A stretch of DNA of 7,029 bases from an uncultured Alphaproteobacteria bacterium (GTDB lineage Bacteria > Pseudomonadota > Alphaproteobacteria > Sphingomonadales > Sphingomonadaceae), in contig CAJAHV010000137.1 of assembly GCA_903939555.1 (NCBI GenBank), positions 1 through 7,029 on the forward strand. The letters run 5' to 3'. A program made the position numbers and the translations under genes. Positions 1-5,252 of the stretch are shown here, piece after piece. The notes under the pieces are model-generated. The model searched no databases. It was not told the DNA's origin and saw only the letters and a program-made list of their open reading frames with translations. Numbering within the stretch: the first letter of the stretch is position 1; each line of letters begins with the position of its first letter.

Positions 1-1
1 A

Positions 2-208
2 TCGCTCGGCGAAAGCGAAATCGATGCTGGCGCGGTCGGTGAATTGGTCATGGAAGGACTACAGGCGCTCGATCCGGTTGCCTATATCCGCTTCGCCAGC
101 GTCTATCGCGACTTCCGCGAAGCCCGTGATTTCGAAACCTTTGTCGGCGGTTTGTCGGAAAGCATTGCTGCCGGGCGGTTGCATCAGCCCGATGGCGAGG
201 GGGCGTGA
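2..208 (+). CDS. nrdR: Transcriptional repressor NrdR, C-terminal part (5' truncated by window edge)
   Basis: Open frame entering from the left edge and ending at TGA 206-208, 68 residues visible. NrdR is a nucleotide-sensing repressor of ribonucleotide reductase genes; it has an N-terminal zinc ribbon and a C-terminal ATP-cone. Only the end of the ATP-cone is present. The segment VAYIRFASVYRDF, preceded by VGELVMEGLQALDP, is the very conserved closing part of the NrdR ATP-cone, and the remaining roughly 25 residues form the usual variable tail. The zinc ribbon must lie upstream of the window. The stop overlaps the GTG start of trmJ in the arrangement GTGA, which suggests translational coupling. 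Family assignment rests on this one conserved block but is distinctive. Confidence 0.88.
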   Translation, partial: SLGESEIDAGAVGELVMEGLQALDPVAYIRFASVYRDFREARDFETFVGGLSESIAAGRLHQPDGEGA

Positions 209-966
209 CGCCGCCACCTCCAGCGAGCGGCGTCTCGCCACCACCGGCGGTCATTCTGGTCCGCCCCCAACTCGGCGTGAATATCGGCGCTTGCGCGCGC
301 GCCATGCTCAATTTCGGACTGACAGATTTGCGCCTCGTCGCGCCGCGTGACGGTTGGCCCAATGCCGATGCCGGGCCAGCGGCGAGCGGCGCCGATATCG
401 TGCTCGAACAGGCGCGGGTGTTCGACAGCGTTGCCGATGCCTGCAGCGGGCTGGGCCTGGTGTTCGGCACCACGGTGCGTGGTCGCGATCTGATCCGCCG
501 TGTCGTCACGCCGTTGCAGGCGGCGGCGGAATTCCATGCCCTGCCGGCGCCGGGCGGCATCCTGTTCGGCCCGGAACGCACCGGCCTTGAAACCGAAGAC
601 CTGGCGGTGGCGCATGCCATCCTGACTATCCCGGTCAACCCGGCCTTCGGCTCCTTGAACCTTGCGCAGGCGGTGCTGGTCGCGGCCTATGAATGGTATC
701 GGCAGGGCAGCGACATGGCGGCGGCAACCTTGGTCAACCATGACGGCCCGGCGCCGCACGAGGAACTCGAAGGCCTGATCGGGGCGGTTGACGCGCAACT
801 GGCGCGCAACGGCTACTACAACCCGGTACCGGGACGGGCGGCGGCGGCGCGGCTGGTGATGCGCAACTTGTTTACCCGACCGGAATACAGCGCCGGCGAA
901 GTCCGCACCCTGCGCGGGATCATCCGCGGGCTGAGCATGCCGCGGCGACCGGGCGCGCCCGATTGA
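205..966 (+). CDS. trmJ: TrmJ-type tRNA (cytidine/uridine-32 2'-O)-methyltransferase, SPOUT family
   Basis: 253 residues starting at GTG 205, with a purine-rich GAGG at 197-200 four bases upstream and a 4-bp overlap with the nrdR stop. TrmJ uses S-adenosylmethionine to methylate the 2'-O of position 32 in the tRNA anticodon loop. The three SpoU/TrmH signature blocks are present in order: motif 1 around residues 26-39 (NIGACARAMLNFGL, with the catalytic-type Asn and Arg), motif 2 at 118-128 (GILFGPERTGL), and motif 3 at 143-157 (PVNPAFGSLNLAQAV). Together they build the trefoil-knot cofactor site. The C-terminal ~90 residues form the shorter extension typical of TrmJ/LasT proteins. The TrmJ call rather than TrmH or TrmL rests on the N-terminal placement of motif 1 and on overall length; the exact target base is inference from the family. 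Confidence 0.85.
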   Translation: MTPPPPASGVSPPPAVILVRPQLGVNIGACARAMLNFGLTDLRLVAPRDGWPNADAGPAASGADIVLEQARVFDSVADACSGLGLVFGTTVRGRDLIRRVVTPLQAAAEFHALPAPGGILFGPERTGLETEDLAVAHAILTIPVNPAFGSLNLAQAVLVAAYEWYRQGSDMAAATLVNHDGPAPHEELEGLIGAVDAQLARNGYYNPVPGRAAAARLVMRNLFTRPEYSAGEVRTLRGIIRGLSMPRRPGAPD

Positions 967-1048
967 CCGCTGCACCCCGGTGACGGCAACCGGCGCACCG
1001 ATGTGGTTATGCTTTGGCGGCTGCCCCTGATTCGACAGCGGTGTCCGG

Positions 1049-1092
1049 CGGCGTCACGCGGCGCGTGTCAGCAGCACGGCTACGGGACGCCG
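1049..1092. terminator. Nested inverted repeat between convergent trmJ and ctrA, possible bidirectional terminator
   Basis: Outer arms CGGCGTC (1049-1055) and GACGCCG (1086-1092) are perfectly complementary. Inside them ACGCG (1056-1060) and CGCGT (1062-1066) form a second short dyad. The structure abuts the ctrA stop codon (1093-1095) and lies in the 126-bp gap between two convergent genes, where a terminator is expected. No T-tract follows on either strand, so a classical intrinsic terminator is not demonstrated. The rest of the gap (967-1048) shows no gene or recognisable RNA. Confidence 0.3.
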
Positions 1093-1797
1093 TTACGCGA
1101 ATTTGGCGGCGTGTTCCGGCTCGGGGTTACGCAGCGCATAGCCTCGGCCCCAGACGGTTTCGATGCAGCCGCTGGGTGGCGCGCCGGCCTGGTGCAGCTT
1201 CTTGCGCAGCTTGCAGATGAACACGTCGATGATCTTCAGTTCGGGCTCGTCGCGGCCACCGTAAAGATGGGTGAGAAACATCTCCTTGGTCAGGGTCATA
1301 CCCTTGCGGAGCGACAGCATTTCGAAGATCGCATATTCCTTGCCGGTCAACCCGACGCGGCGGCCGGCGACTTCGACGGTACGCGTGGCGAGATCGATCA
1401 CAACCGGGCCGGTGACGATCTGGGACTGGGCATGACCCTGGCTGCGCCGGACCAGCGCATGGATGCGCGCCAGTAACTCGTTACGATCGAAAGGCTTGGT
1501 GACGTAATCATCGGCGCCGGCGCCAAAGCCGGTCACCTTGGTGCCGGTTTCGCCGTCACCCGACAAGATAAGCACCGGGGTGGCGATCCGCTGGGTGCGC
1601 AACTGCCTCAGCACTTCATGGCCGTGCATGTCGGGCAGGGTGAGATCGAGCAGTATCACGTCGAATTCATAGGTACGGACATAGTCCAGTGCCATTTCGC
1701 CGGTCAGCGCGGTTTCATGTTCAAAGCCGGCATTCGAGAGCATGAGCTCGACAGTGCGCGCCATCGCCCGGTCATCTTCAACAAGCAAAACACGCAT
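1093..1797 (-). CDS. ctrA: Cell-cycle response regulator CtrA
   Basis: 234 residues, OmpR/PhoB-type response regulator, close in length to Caulobacter CtrA (about 231). CtrA is the master transcription factor of the alphaproteobacterial cell cycle; phosphorylated through the CckA-ChpT relay, it activates flagellar, chemotaxis and division genes. Receiver domain 1-118: acidic pocket E7 D8 D9, phosphoacceptor D51 in ILLDLTLPD, S79 and K101. Winged-helix DNA-binding domain about 128-225, with the near-invariant CtrA block LTKEMFLTHLYGG and PELKIIDVFICKLRKKL, then IETVWGRGYALR. The start was set at MRVLLVEDD because the family begins there and GGGAG lies 9 bases upstream; an alternative ATG at 1804-1806 would add three residues (MTK). 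The protein ends in Phe-Ala rather than the Ala-Ala known to matter for ClpXP turnover in Caulobacter. It lies downstream of sciP on the same strand. Confidence 0.97.
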   Translation of the reverse strand: MRVLLVEDDRAMARTVELMLSNAGFEHETALTGEMALDYVRTYEFDVILLDLTLPDMHGHEVLRQLRTQRIATPVLILSGDGETGTKVTGFGAGADDYVTKPFDRNELLARIHALVRRSQGHAQSQIVTGPVVIDLATRTVEVAGRRVGLTGKEYAIFEMLSLRKGMTLTKEMFLTHLYGGRDEPELKIIDVFICKLRKKLHQAGAPPSGCIETVWGRGYALRNPEPEHAAKFA

Positions 1798-1806
1798 CTT
1801 CGTCAT

Positions 1807-1811
1807 CTCCC
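1807..1811 (-). promoter_or_regulatory. Ribosome binding site of ctrA
   Basis: On the minus strand GGGAG ends 9 bases before the ATG at 1797-1795 and directly touches the alternative in-frame ATG at 1806-1804. It therefore favours the shorter start that matches the CtrA family N-terminus. A GGAG a few bases further upstream could serve the 1806 start, so the choice is not fully settled. Confidence 0.5.
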
Positions 1812-1865
1812 GCTCCACGAGGATGCCGCCGGTCAACCCGGGGCTTCCGCCGTTGTAGGGATGTG

Positions 1866-1934
1866 TTAAACTTATATGTTGCATATCGTAAAGAAAATTT
1901 GCACAAATTGTAGAGATTACAGGCTGATTTAATA
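1866..1934 (-). promoter_or_regulatory. AT-rich ctrA upstream region with two short dyads
   Basis: The 137 bp between sciP and ctrA contains a markedly AT-rich core in an otherwise GC-rich window. It holds ATATG-TTG-CATAT (1874-1886) and AATTTG-CA-CAAATT (1896-1909), with centres about 22 bp apart. TTAA occurs at 1866-1869 and 1929-1932, but neither forms a full CtrA TTAA-N7-TTAA site. On the minus strand TATAAG at 1877-1872 could be a -10 element, without a convincing -35. No GANTC methylation site occurs in the gap. This is probably the ctrA promoter region; the exact promoter is not identified. Confidence 0.45.
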
Positions 1935-2219
1935 TCATCGGTTATTTCCTGCTTCAAAAATCGGCCGATAGATTTGTACTCTGGTAACCCGCAGTCCCGG
2001 AACGCCGGCGCAGGCGATGGCATGTTCCCACAAGCGCAACTCGGCATCGCTGATTCCATAGCGCCTGCAGGCTTCGCTGCGATCGAGGACGCCATCGGCG
2101 ACGGCCGTTACAATCGCGGCCTTGCGTCGCGCCACCCAGCGCGTCGTTTCAATCGGTGGCAGCGCATCGCCCGAGGCTGTGCCGCTGCCGATTGTCATTG
2201 CTGCTGAGGATGCCTTCAT
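1935..2219 (-). CDS. sciP: SciP, CtrA-inhibitory DUF1153 helix-turn-helix protein
   Basis: 94 residues. In Caulobacter, SciP binds CtrA and DNA and blocks CtrA-driven transcription of flagellar and other genes in the swarmer phase. The DUF1153 pattern is clear: DALPP at 18-22, TRWVARRKAAIVTAV at 26-40, a helix-turn-helix over about 36-66 including DRSEACRRYGISDAEL, and the closing block GLRVTRVQIYR at 75-85. The start at 2217-2219 was chosen because AAGGG lies 9 bases upstream; an in-frame ATG at residue 8 lacks a ribosome site. It ends at TGA 1937-1935 and is followed on the same strand by ctrA after 137 bp, so read-through from sciP into ctrA is possible. It is divergent from mnmA. Confidence 0.93.
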   Translation of the reverse strand: MKASSAAMTIGSGTASGDALPPIETTRWVARRKAAIVTAVADGVLDRSEACRRYGISDAELRLWEHAIACAGVPGLRVTRVQIYRPIFEAGNNR

Positions 2220-2296
2220 GGCGTCTTGCCCTTTGTCGTTTGTACTTGTGACCCACTTCGTTCACGGCCCCGGCGGGGTCTGGCTAAACCGGGGAT

Positions 2297-2304
2297 TTGG
2301 TTAA
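2297..2304 (-). promoter_or_regulatory. CtrA half-site-like motif in the sciP/mnmA divergent region
   Basis: Read on the minus strand, toward sciP, the sequence is TTAACCAA. This matches seven of eight positions of the TTAACCAT half-site reported for CtrA. It is about 80 bp upstream of the sciP start and about 76 bp upstream of the mnmA start. There is no second TTAA at the N7 spacing. CtrA activation of sciP is known in Caulobacter, so the location makes sense, but an 8-mer with one mismatch is weak evidence. Confidence 0.3.
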
Positions 2305-2362
2305 CATTCTGTCCTCATGCTGCTGGCGGCGGCATCAAGGGGGCTTGACCCGCCGCGCGTTC

Positions 2363-2368
2363 GGGGAG
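2363..2368 (+). promoter_or_regulatory. Ribosome binding site that fixes the mnmA start
   Basis: GGGGAG lies 11 bases before ATG 2380. The earlier in-frame ATG at 2317 has only pyrimidine-rich sequence in front of it, so the shorter protein is preferred. Confidence 0.55.
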
Positions 2369-2379
2369 AAGCGCGCGGC

Positions 2380-3513
2380 ATGGAAGCCATTGCAGATACG
2401 GCCGCCGTCCAGGCGCTGCTTGCCCCCCTTGCCGGGCGGCGGGTGGCGGTCGCCATGTCGGGTGGCGTCGATTCCTCGGTCGTGGCAGCGCTCGCCGCCG
2501 AAGCCGGCGCCGAGGTGGTGGGGGTAACGCTGCAATTGTACGACAGCGGAGCCGCTGCCGCACGGCCGGGGGCCTGCTGCGCTGGTGCCGATATCCGCGA
2601 TGCCCGTGCCGTCGCCGACCGGCTCGGCATCGCGCATTATGTCATCGACATGGAAGCCCGCTTTCGCGCCGCCGTGATGGACAGTTTTGCCGACAGCTAT
2701 GCCCGCGGCCAAACGCCGGTGCCGTGCGTGGAATGCAACAAGACCGTCAAGTTCACCGATCTGCTCGCACTGGCGCAGGGGCTCGGCGCCGAAGCGCTGC
2801 TCACCGGCCATTATGTCCAGCGTCTTGACGGCCCGGACGGCCCCGAGCTGCATCGCGGTGCCGATCCGGCCAAGGACCAGAGTTATTTTCTGTGGACGAC
2901 GACACAGGCGCAGCTCGATTATCTGCGTTTCCCGCTCGGCGGCCTCGCCAAGGCGGTGGTGCGCGGCGAGGCCCAGCGCTTCGGCCTGGCTGTCGCCGCC
3001 AAGCCCGACAGCCAGGATATCTGTTTCGTCGGGGGTGGTGATTATGCCGCTGTTGTCGAAAAATTGCGCCCCGAACTGGCGACGCCGGGCGATATCGTCG
3101 ATTTGGCCGGGCGCACCATCGGCCGCCACGGCGGCATCCACCGTTTCACCGTCGGCCAGCGCCGCGGCCTCGATATCGGTGGCAGCCCGGAGCCCTTGTA
3201 CGTCATCGCCATCGATGCCGCTGCCAACCGTGTCATCGCCGGCCCGCGCGCCGCGCTCGCCGTGGCGGCGATGCGCCTCGAAGGCATCAATGCCCTGGCA
3301 CCGCTAGCTGGCGACGTCACGGTAAAGGTGCGATCGATGGCACCGCTCGCCACCGGGGTCTGGACCGGCGACAGCCTGGTCTTTGACAGCCCGCAATTCG
3401 GTGTTGCGCCGGGGCAGGCGGCGGTGGCCTATAGCGGCAGCCGGGTATTGGGCGGCGCGACAATCGCTGCGACCCGGATGGCGATCCTGCCGGAGGGCGC
3501 GTCAATTATCTGA
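2380..3513 (+). CDS. mnmA: tRNA-specific 2-thiouridylase MnmA (TrmU)
   Basis: 377 residues from ATG 2380, close to E. coli MnmA (368). The enzyme adenylates C2 of uridine-34 in tRNA-Lys, -Glu and -Gln and inserts sulfur delivered by a persulfide relay, giving s2U34. The PP-loop SGGVDSS is at residues 27-33. The active-site cysteine pair is present: C119 in VECNKTVKF and C215 in DSQDICFVG, corresponding to E. coli C102 and C199. TGHY at 142-145, KDQSYFLW at 165-172 and HRFTVGQRRGL in the central domain are further family signatures, followed by the C-terminal beta-barrel. The open frame extends 21 codons upstream to ATG 2317, but that stretch lacks family similarity and a ribosome site. The stop codon is embedded in the first of three dyads upstream of the flagellar operon. 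Confidence 0.96.
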   Translation: MEAIADTAAVQALLAPLAGRRVAVAMSGGVDSSVVAALAAEAGAEVVGVTLQLYDSGAAAARPGACCAGADIRDARAVADRLGIAHYVIDMEARFRAAVMDSFADSYARGQTPVPCVECNKTVKFTDLLALAQGLGAEALLTGHYVQRLDGPDGPELHRGADPAKDQSYFLWTTTQAQLDYLRFPLGGLAKAVVRGEAQRFGLAVAAKPDSQDICFVGGGDYAAVVEKLRPELATPGDIVDLAGRTIGRHGGIHRFTVGQRRGLDIGGSPEPLYVIAIDAAANRVIAGPRAALAVAAMRLEGINALAPLAGDVTVKVRSMAPLATGVWTGDSLVFDSPQFGVAPGQAAVAYSGSRVLGGATIAATRMAILPEGASII

Positions 3514-3520
3514 CGCGCCC
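3495..3520 (+). promoter_or_regulatory. 10-bp perfect stem-loop over the mnmA stop codon
   Basis: Arms GGGCGCGTCA (3495-3504) and TGACGCGCCC (3511-3520) pair perfectly around a 6-base loop. As RNA it is a strong hairpin at the mnmA 3' end and may terminate or protect the mRNA. There is no following T-run, so it is not a classical intrinsic terminator. Its inner part is the GTCA-N6-TGAC dyad listed separately, so the structure may serve DNA binding, RNA folding or both. Confidence 0.5.
3501..3514. promoter_or_regulatory. Enhancer-like dyad 1, GTCA-N6-TGAC
   Basis: The sequence is GTCA-ATTATC-TGAC, a 14-bp dyad with half-sites about one helical turn apart. It has the same half-sites and spacing as the FleQ box described in Pseudomonas (GTCA-N6-TGAC with an AT-rich centre). 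Its centre is about 130 bp upstream of the predicted sigma-54 transcription start. It overlaps the mnmA stop codon. Binding by the FlbD-like protein encoded downstream is inference. Confidence 0.55.
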
Positions 3521-3534
3521 GTCAGGGATTTGAC
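3521..3534. promoter_or_regulatory. Enhancer-like dyad 2, GTCA-N6-TGAC
   Basis: The sequence is GTCA-GGGATT-TGAC, extended by C and G to CGTCA/TGACG. Its centre is 20 bp, about two helical turns, downstream of dyad 1 and about 110 bp upstream of the predicted start. It is non-coding, so the half-sites are not explained by codon constraint. Confidence 0.55.
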
Positions 3535-3543
3535 GGCCACCGC

Positions 3544-3557
3544 GTCGGATTTTTGAC
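3544..3557. promoter_or_regulatory. Enhancer-like dyad 3, GTCG-N6-TGAC (one mismatch)
   Basis: The sequence is GTCG-GATTTT-TGAC, with the same spacing as dyads 1 and 2 and one changed base in the left half-site. Its centre is 23 bp beyond dyad 2 and about 87 bp upstream of the predicted sigma-54 start. It is weaker than the other two as a standalone match; the regular array is what supports it. Confidence 0.42.
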
Positions 3558-3611
3558 ACGCGACGTGCTTTCAGGCGGGCTTCCCCATCGTCGCGCGCAG
3601 TAACGGCAGCT

Positions 3612-3627
3612 TGGCACGGTCTTTGCA
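3612..3627 (+). promoter_or_regulatory. Sigma-54 (RpoN) -24/-12 promoter of the flbD-fliEFG operon
   Basis: TGGCAC (3612-3617), five bases, then TTGCA (3623-3627) matches the sigma-54 consensus TGGCAC-N5-TTGCW at every defined position. The invariant GG (3613-3614) and GC (3625-3626) are separated by the required 10 bp. Counting 12 bases on from the -12 C puts the transcription start near 3638, directly before the ATG of the flbD-like gene at 3639. It lies in a non-coding gap ahead of flagellar genes, a class often driven by sigma-54. Confidence 0.85.
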
Positions 3628-3638
3628 TATGACCGAGC

Positions 3639-4868
3639 ATGAAACCGCTCGATCATCAGGTGCTGCCCGCCACACCCTCAGACAGCCGCCACCGCGATAC
3701 CGTGCGGTTCGCCTGGTTGCCCGGGCTGGCGGCGATCGAAAGCGGTGATACCGCCCTGATTGACGACGGATCGCGGCCAGCCGGGCGGCACATCAGCCTG
3801 GCGCCGGCCCGGCGCTCGGCGGCGATCCGCTTCGACAATCGGCTGGAATTGCATATTGCGCCTGCTGACCATGAATTCGCGCTGGCGCTGATTGCCGCGT
3901 TTGTCGCCCCGGCCGGCCGGCCTGCCGCCGCGGATGTGGCCAGCCGCGACCTGCTGGCGCTCGCCGGCCGGGTTGCACCCAAAGACGTCTCCATCCTCAT
4001 CGAAGGCGCCACCGGTACCGGCAAGGAGGGGCTGGCCCGGCTCCTCCACAGCCTTTCTCATCGCCGCGACTGTCCCTTTGTCGCGGTCAACTGCGCCGCG
4101 CTCCCCGAAACCATGTTGGAAGCAACATTGTTCGGTCATGAGCGCGGCGCCTTCACCGGCGCGGTTGCCGCCGGCCAGGGGCTGTTTCGCGCCGCCCATG
4201 GCGGCACCTTGTTCCTCGATGAAGTCGCCGAACTGCCGCTGGCGCTACAATCCAAGCTGCTGCGTGCCGTGCAGGAACGCGAGGTCATGCCGGTCGGCGC
4301 CATCGCGGCCCAGCCGATCGATGTCCGCATCGTTGCCGCCGCCAACCGCGACCTGGCGGCCGAGGTTGGTGCCGGGCGTTTCCGTGCCGATCTGTTCTAC
4401 CGGCTGGCGGTGTTCCCGTTGCGTACCCTGCCGCTGGCGCAGCGCCCGGCCGATATCACCGCGATTACCGCCCACCGGCTGCTGCAGATCGGGCAGGGGC
4501 AATTGCCATGGCCGACCCCGCGCGCGCTGGCGGTGCTCGCAGGGCATGATTGGCCGGGCAATGTCCGCGAACTCGGCAATGTCATCGACCGGGCGCTGGT
4601 CCTGTCGGACACGCCGGTCATCGACAGCGAACATCTGGTATTCGACAGGCTGGCCGGCGATCAGTCCGTGGCACCTTTGCCCGGCCAGGTCCGCCATCAT
4701 GAAGCCCGGGTGATCCGCGATGCCATCGCCCACAGCCTCAGCCGCCGCGCCGCGGCGCAGCGCCTTGGCATCAGCGAGCGCACCCTGCGTTACAAGCTGG
4801 CGGCAATGAACGCCGGTCACGGCGATCCCGGCGATCGCAACCTCCAGAACCGCAACCGGGTGCAATAA
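3639..4868 (+). CDS. flbD: FlbD/FleQ-type sigma-54-dependent flagellar transcriptional activator
   Basis: 409-residue bacterial enhancer-binding protein that would couple ATP hydrolysis to open-complex formation by sigma-54 polymerase at flagellar promoters. N-terminal region 1-100 resembles no intact receiver: it is too short and has no acidic pocket or clear phosphoacceptor Asp. The AAA+ domain spans about 101-335: Walker A GATGTGKE 123-130, sigma-54-contacting GAFTGA 170-175, Walker B GGTLFLDEV 188-196, arginine-finger region RFRADLFYRL 247-256, sensor II WPGNVREL 305-312. The Fis-type helix-turn-helix is at about 353-390 (AAAQRLGISERTLRYKL). ATG 3639 is the only ATG near the front but has no clear ribosome site and sits at the predicted transcription start; GTG 3702 is an unsupported alternative. 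It is 2 bp from fliE. FlbD is preferred over NtrC or PspF by context; the symbol is moderately sure. Confidence 0.85.
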   Translation: MKPLDHQVLPATPSDSRHRDTVRFAWLPGLAAIESGDTALIDDGSRPAGRHISLAPARRSAAIRFDNRLELHIAPADHEFALALIAAFVAPAGRPAAADVASRDLLALAGRVAPKDVSILIEGATGTGKEGLARLLHSLSHRRDCPFVAVNCAALPETMLEATLFGHERGAFTGAVAAGQGLFRAAHGGTLFLDEVAELPLALQSKLLRAVQEREVMPVGAIAAQPIDVRIVAAANRDLAAEVGAGRFRADLFYRLAVFPLRTLPLAQRPADITAITAHRLLQIGQGQLPWPTPRALAVLAGHDWPGNVRELGNVIDRALVLSDTPVIDSEHLVFDRLAGDQSVAPLPGQVRHHEARVIRDAIAHSLSRRAAAQRLGISERTLRYKLAAMNAGHGDPGDRNLQNRNRVQ

Positions 4869-4870
4869 CC

Positions 4871-5233
4871 ATGCTGCCGCCGGTTGATACACGCTCGGTG
4901 CTGGCCCTGCGCGCGCAGATACTGCAACACAGCACCAGCCTGTCGCAAATCGTGGCTGGCGCTGATCTGCGACCGTCGTCGGGGGCCGGCGAGGCGCAGT
5001 CGCCCACTGCGGCGCCACGTTTCGACACCGCCATGGCGGATGCGCTGAAATCGGTCAGCGCGGTGCAGGACAGCGCCAGTACCGCATCGGCGGCCTATGA
5101 ACGCGGCGACACCCATGATCTCGCCAGCGTGATGATCGCCCGGCAAAAGGCCTCGATCGCCTTTGAAGCGACGCTGCAGGTCCGCAACAAGTTGCTGACG
5201 GCCTACAAGGACGTGATGAGCATGCCGCTGTGA
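4871..5233 (+). CDS. fliE: Flagellar hook-basal body protein FliE
   Basis: 120 residues, slightly longer than E. coli FliE (104). FliE is the export substrate that joins the MS ring to the proximal rod. The C-terminal two thirds carries the family pattern: FDTAMADALKSVSAVQDSAS (51-70), AYERGDTHDLASVMIARQKA (75-94), and the highly conserved end FEATLQVRNKLLTAYKDVM (98-116). The N-terminal ~50 residues are Ser/Ala/Pro-rich and variable, as expected. It starts 2 bp after the flbD-like stop without a strong ribosome site, which suggests translational coupling. It is followed by fliF after 19 bp. Confidence 0.94.
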   Translation: MLPPVDTRSVLALRAQILQHSTSLSQIVAGADLRPSSGAGEAQSPTAAPRFDTAMADALKSVSAVQDSASTASAAYERGDTHDLASVMIARQKASIAFEATLQVRNKLLTAYKDVMSMPL

Positions 5234-5240
5234 TGCGCGG

Positions 5241-5246
5241 CGGGAG
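5241..5246 (+). promoter_or_regulatory. Ribosome binding site of fliF
   Basis: CGGGAG lies in the 19-bp fliE-fliF gap with six bases before ATG 5253. It is the clearest ribosome site in the flagellar operon, consistent with the many FliF copies needed per MS ring, and it supports the chosen start. Confidence 0.6.
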
Positions 5247-5252
5247 CATCTG

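Noticed and set aside
184..975. 263-residue open frame on the minus strand over trmJ
   Set aside because: It is a shadow of the SPOUT methyltransferase gene: Arg/Ala/Gly-rich low-complexity translation, no family motif, and the opposite strand carries all three SpoU motifs.
1029..1033. GATTC (CcrM-type GANTC) downstream of ctrA; another at 2052-2056 inside sciP
   Set aside because: Single 5-bp sites expected by chance, and neither lies in a promoter position for ctrA.
967..1092. Possible tRNA or small RNA in the trmJ-ctrA gap
   Set aside because: No cloverleaf, T-loop or acceptor pairing could be assembled; only nested inverted repeats near the ctrA end are visible.
1003..1476. 157-residue plus-strand open frame overlapping the ctrA 3' end
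   Set aside because: Antisense to the conserved winged-helix domain of CtrA, no similarity that I recognise, and no ribosome site.
1798..1938. N-terminal extension of CtrA by 47 residues to an ATG at 1938
   Set aside because: The family begins at MRVLLVEDD; the extension would cover the AT-rich promoter-like gap and overlap the end of sciP.
2317..2379. Upstream in-frame ATG extending MnmA by 21 residues
   Set aside because: No ribosome site before ATG 2317, the extension is not family-like, and ATG 2380 has GGGGAG upstream and gives the normal length.
3495..3535. Classical intrinsic terminator after mnmA
   Set aside because: The stem is strong but no T-tract follows, and the arms belong to a repeated dyad array, so I list it as regulatory instead.
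4669..4682. TGGCAC followed by CTTTGC as a sigma-54 promoter upstream of fliE
   Set aside because: The spacing between the GG and GC elements is too short and it lies inside the flbD-like coding region.
3892..4713. 273-residue plus-strand open frame inside the flbD-like gene
   Set aside because: Pro/Ser/Arg-rich translation in another frame of a GC-rich gene; the real frame holds Walker A, GAFTGA and Walker B.
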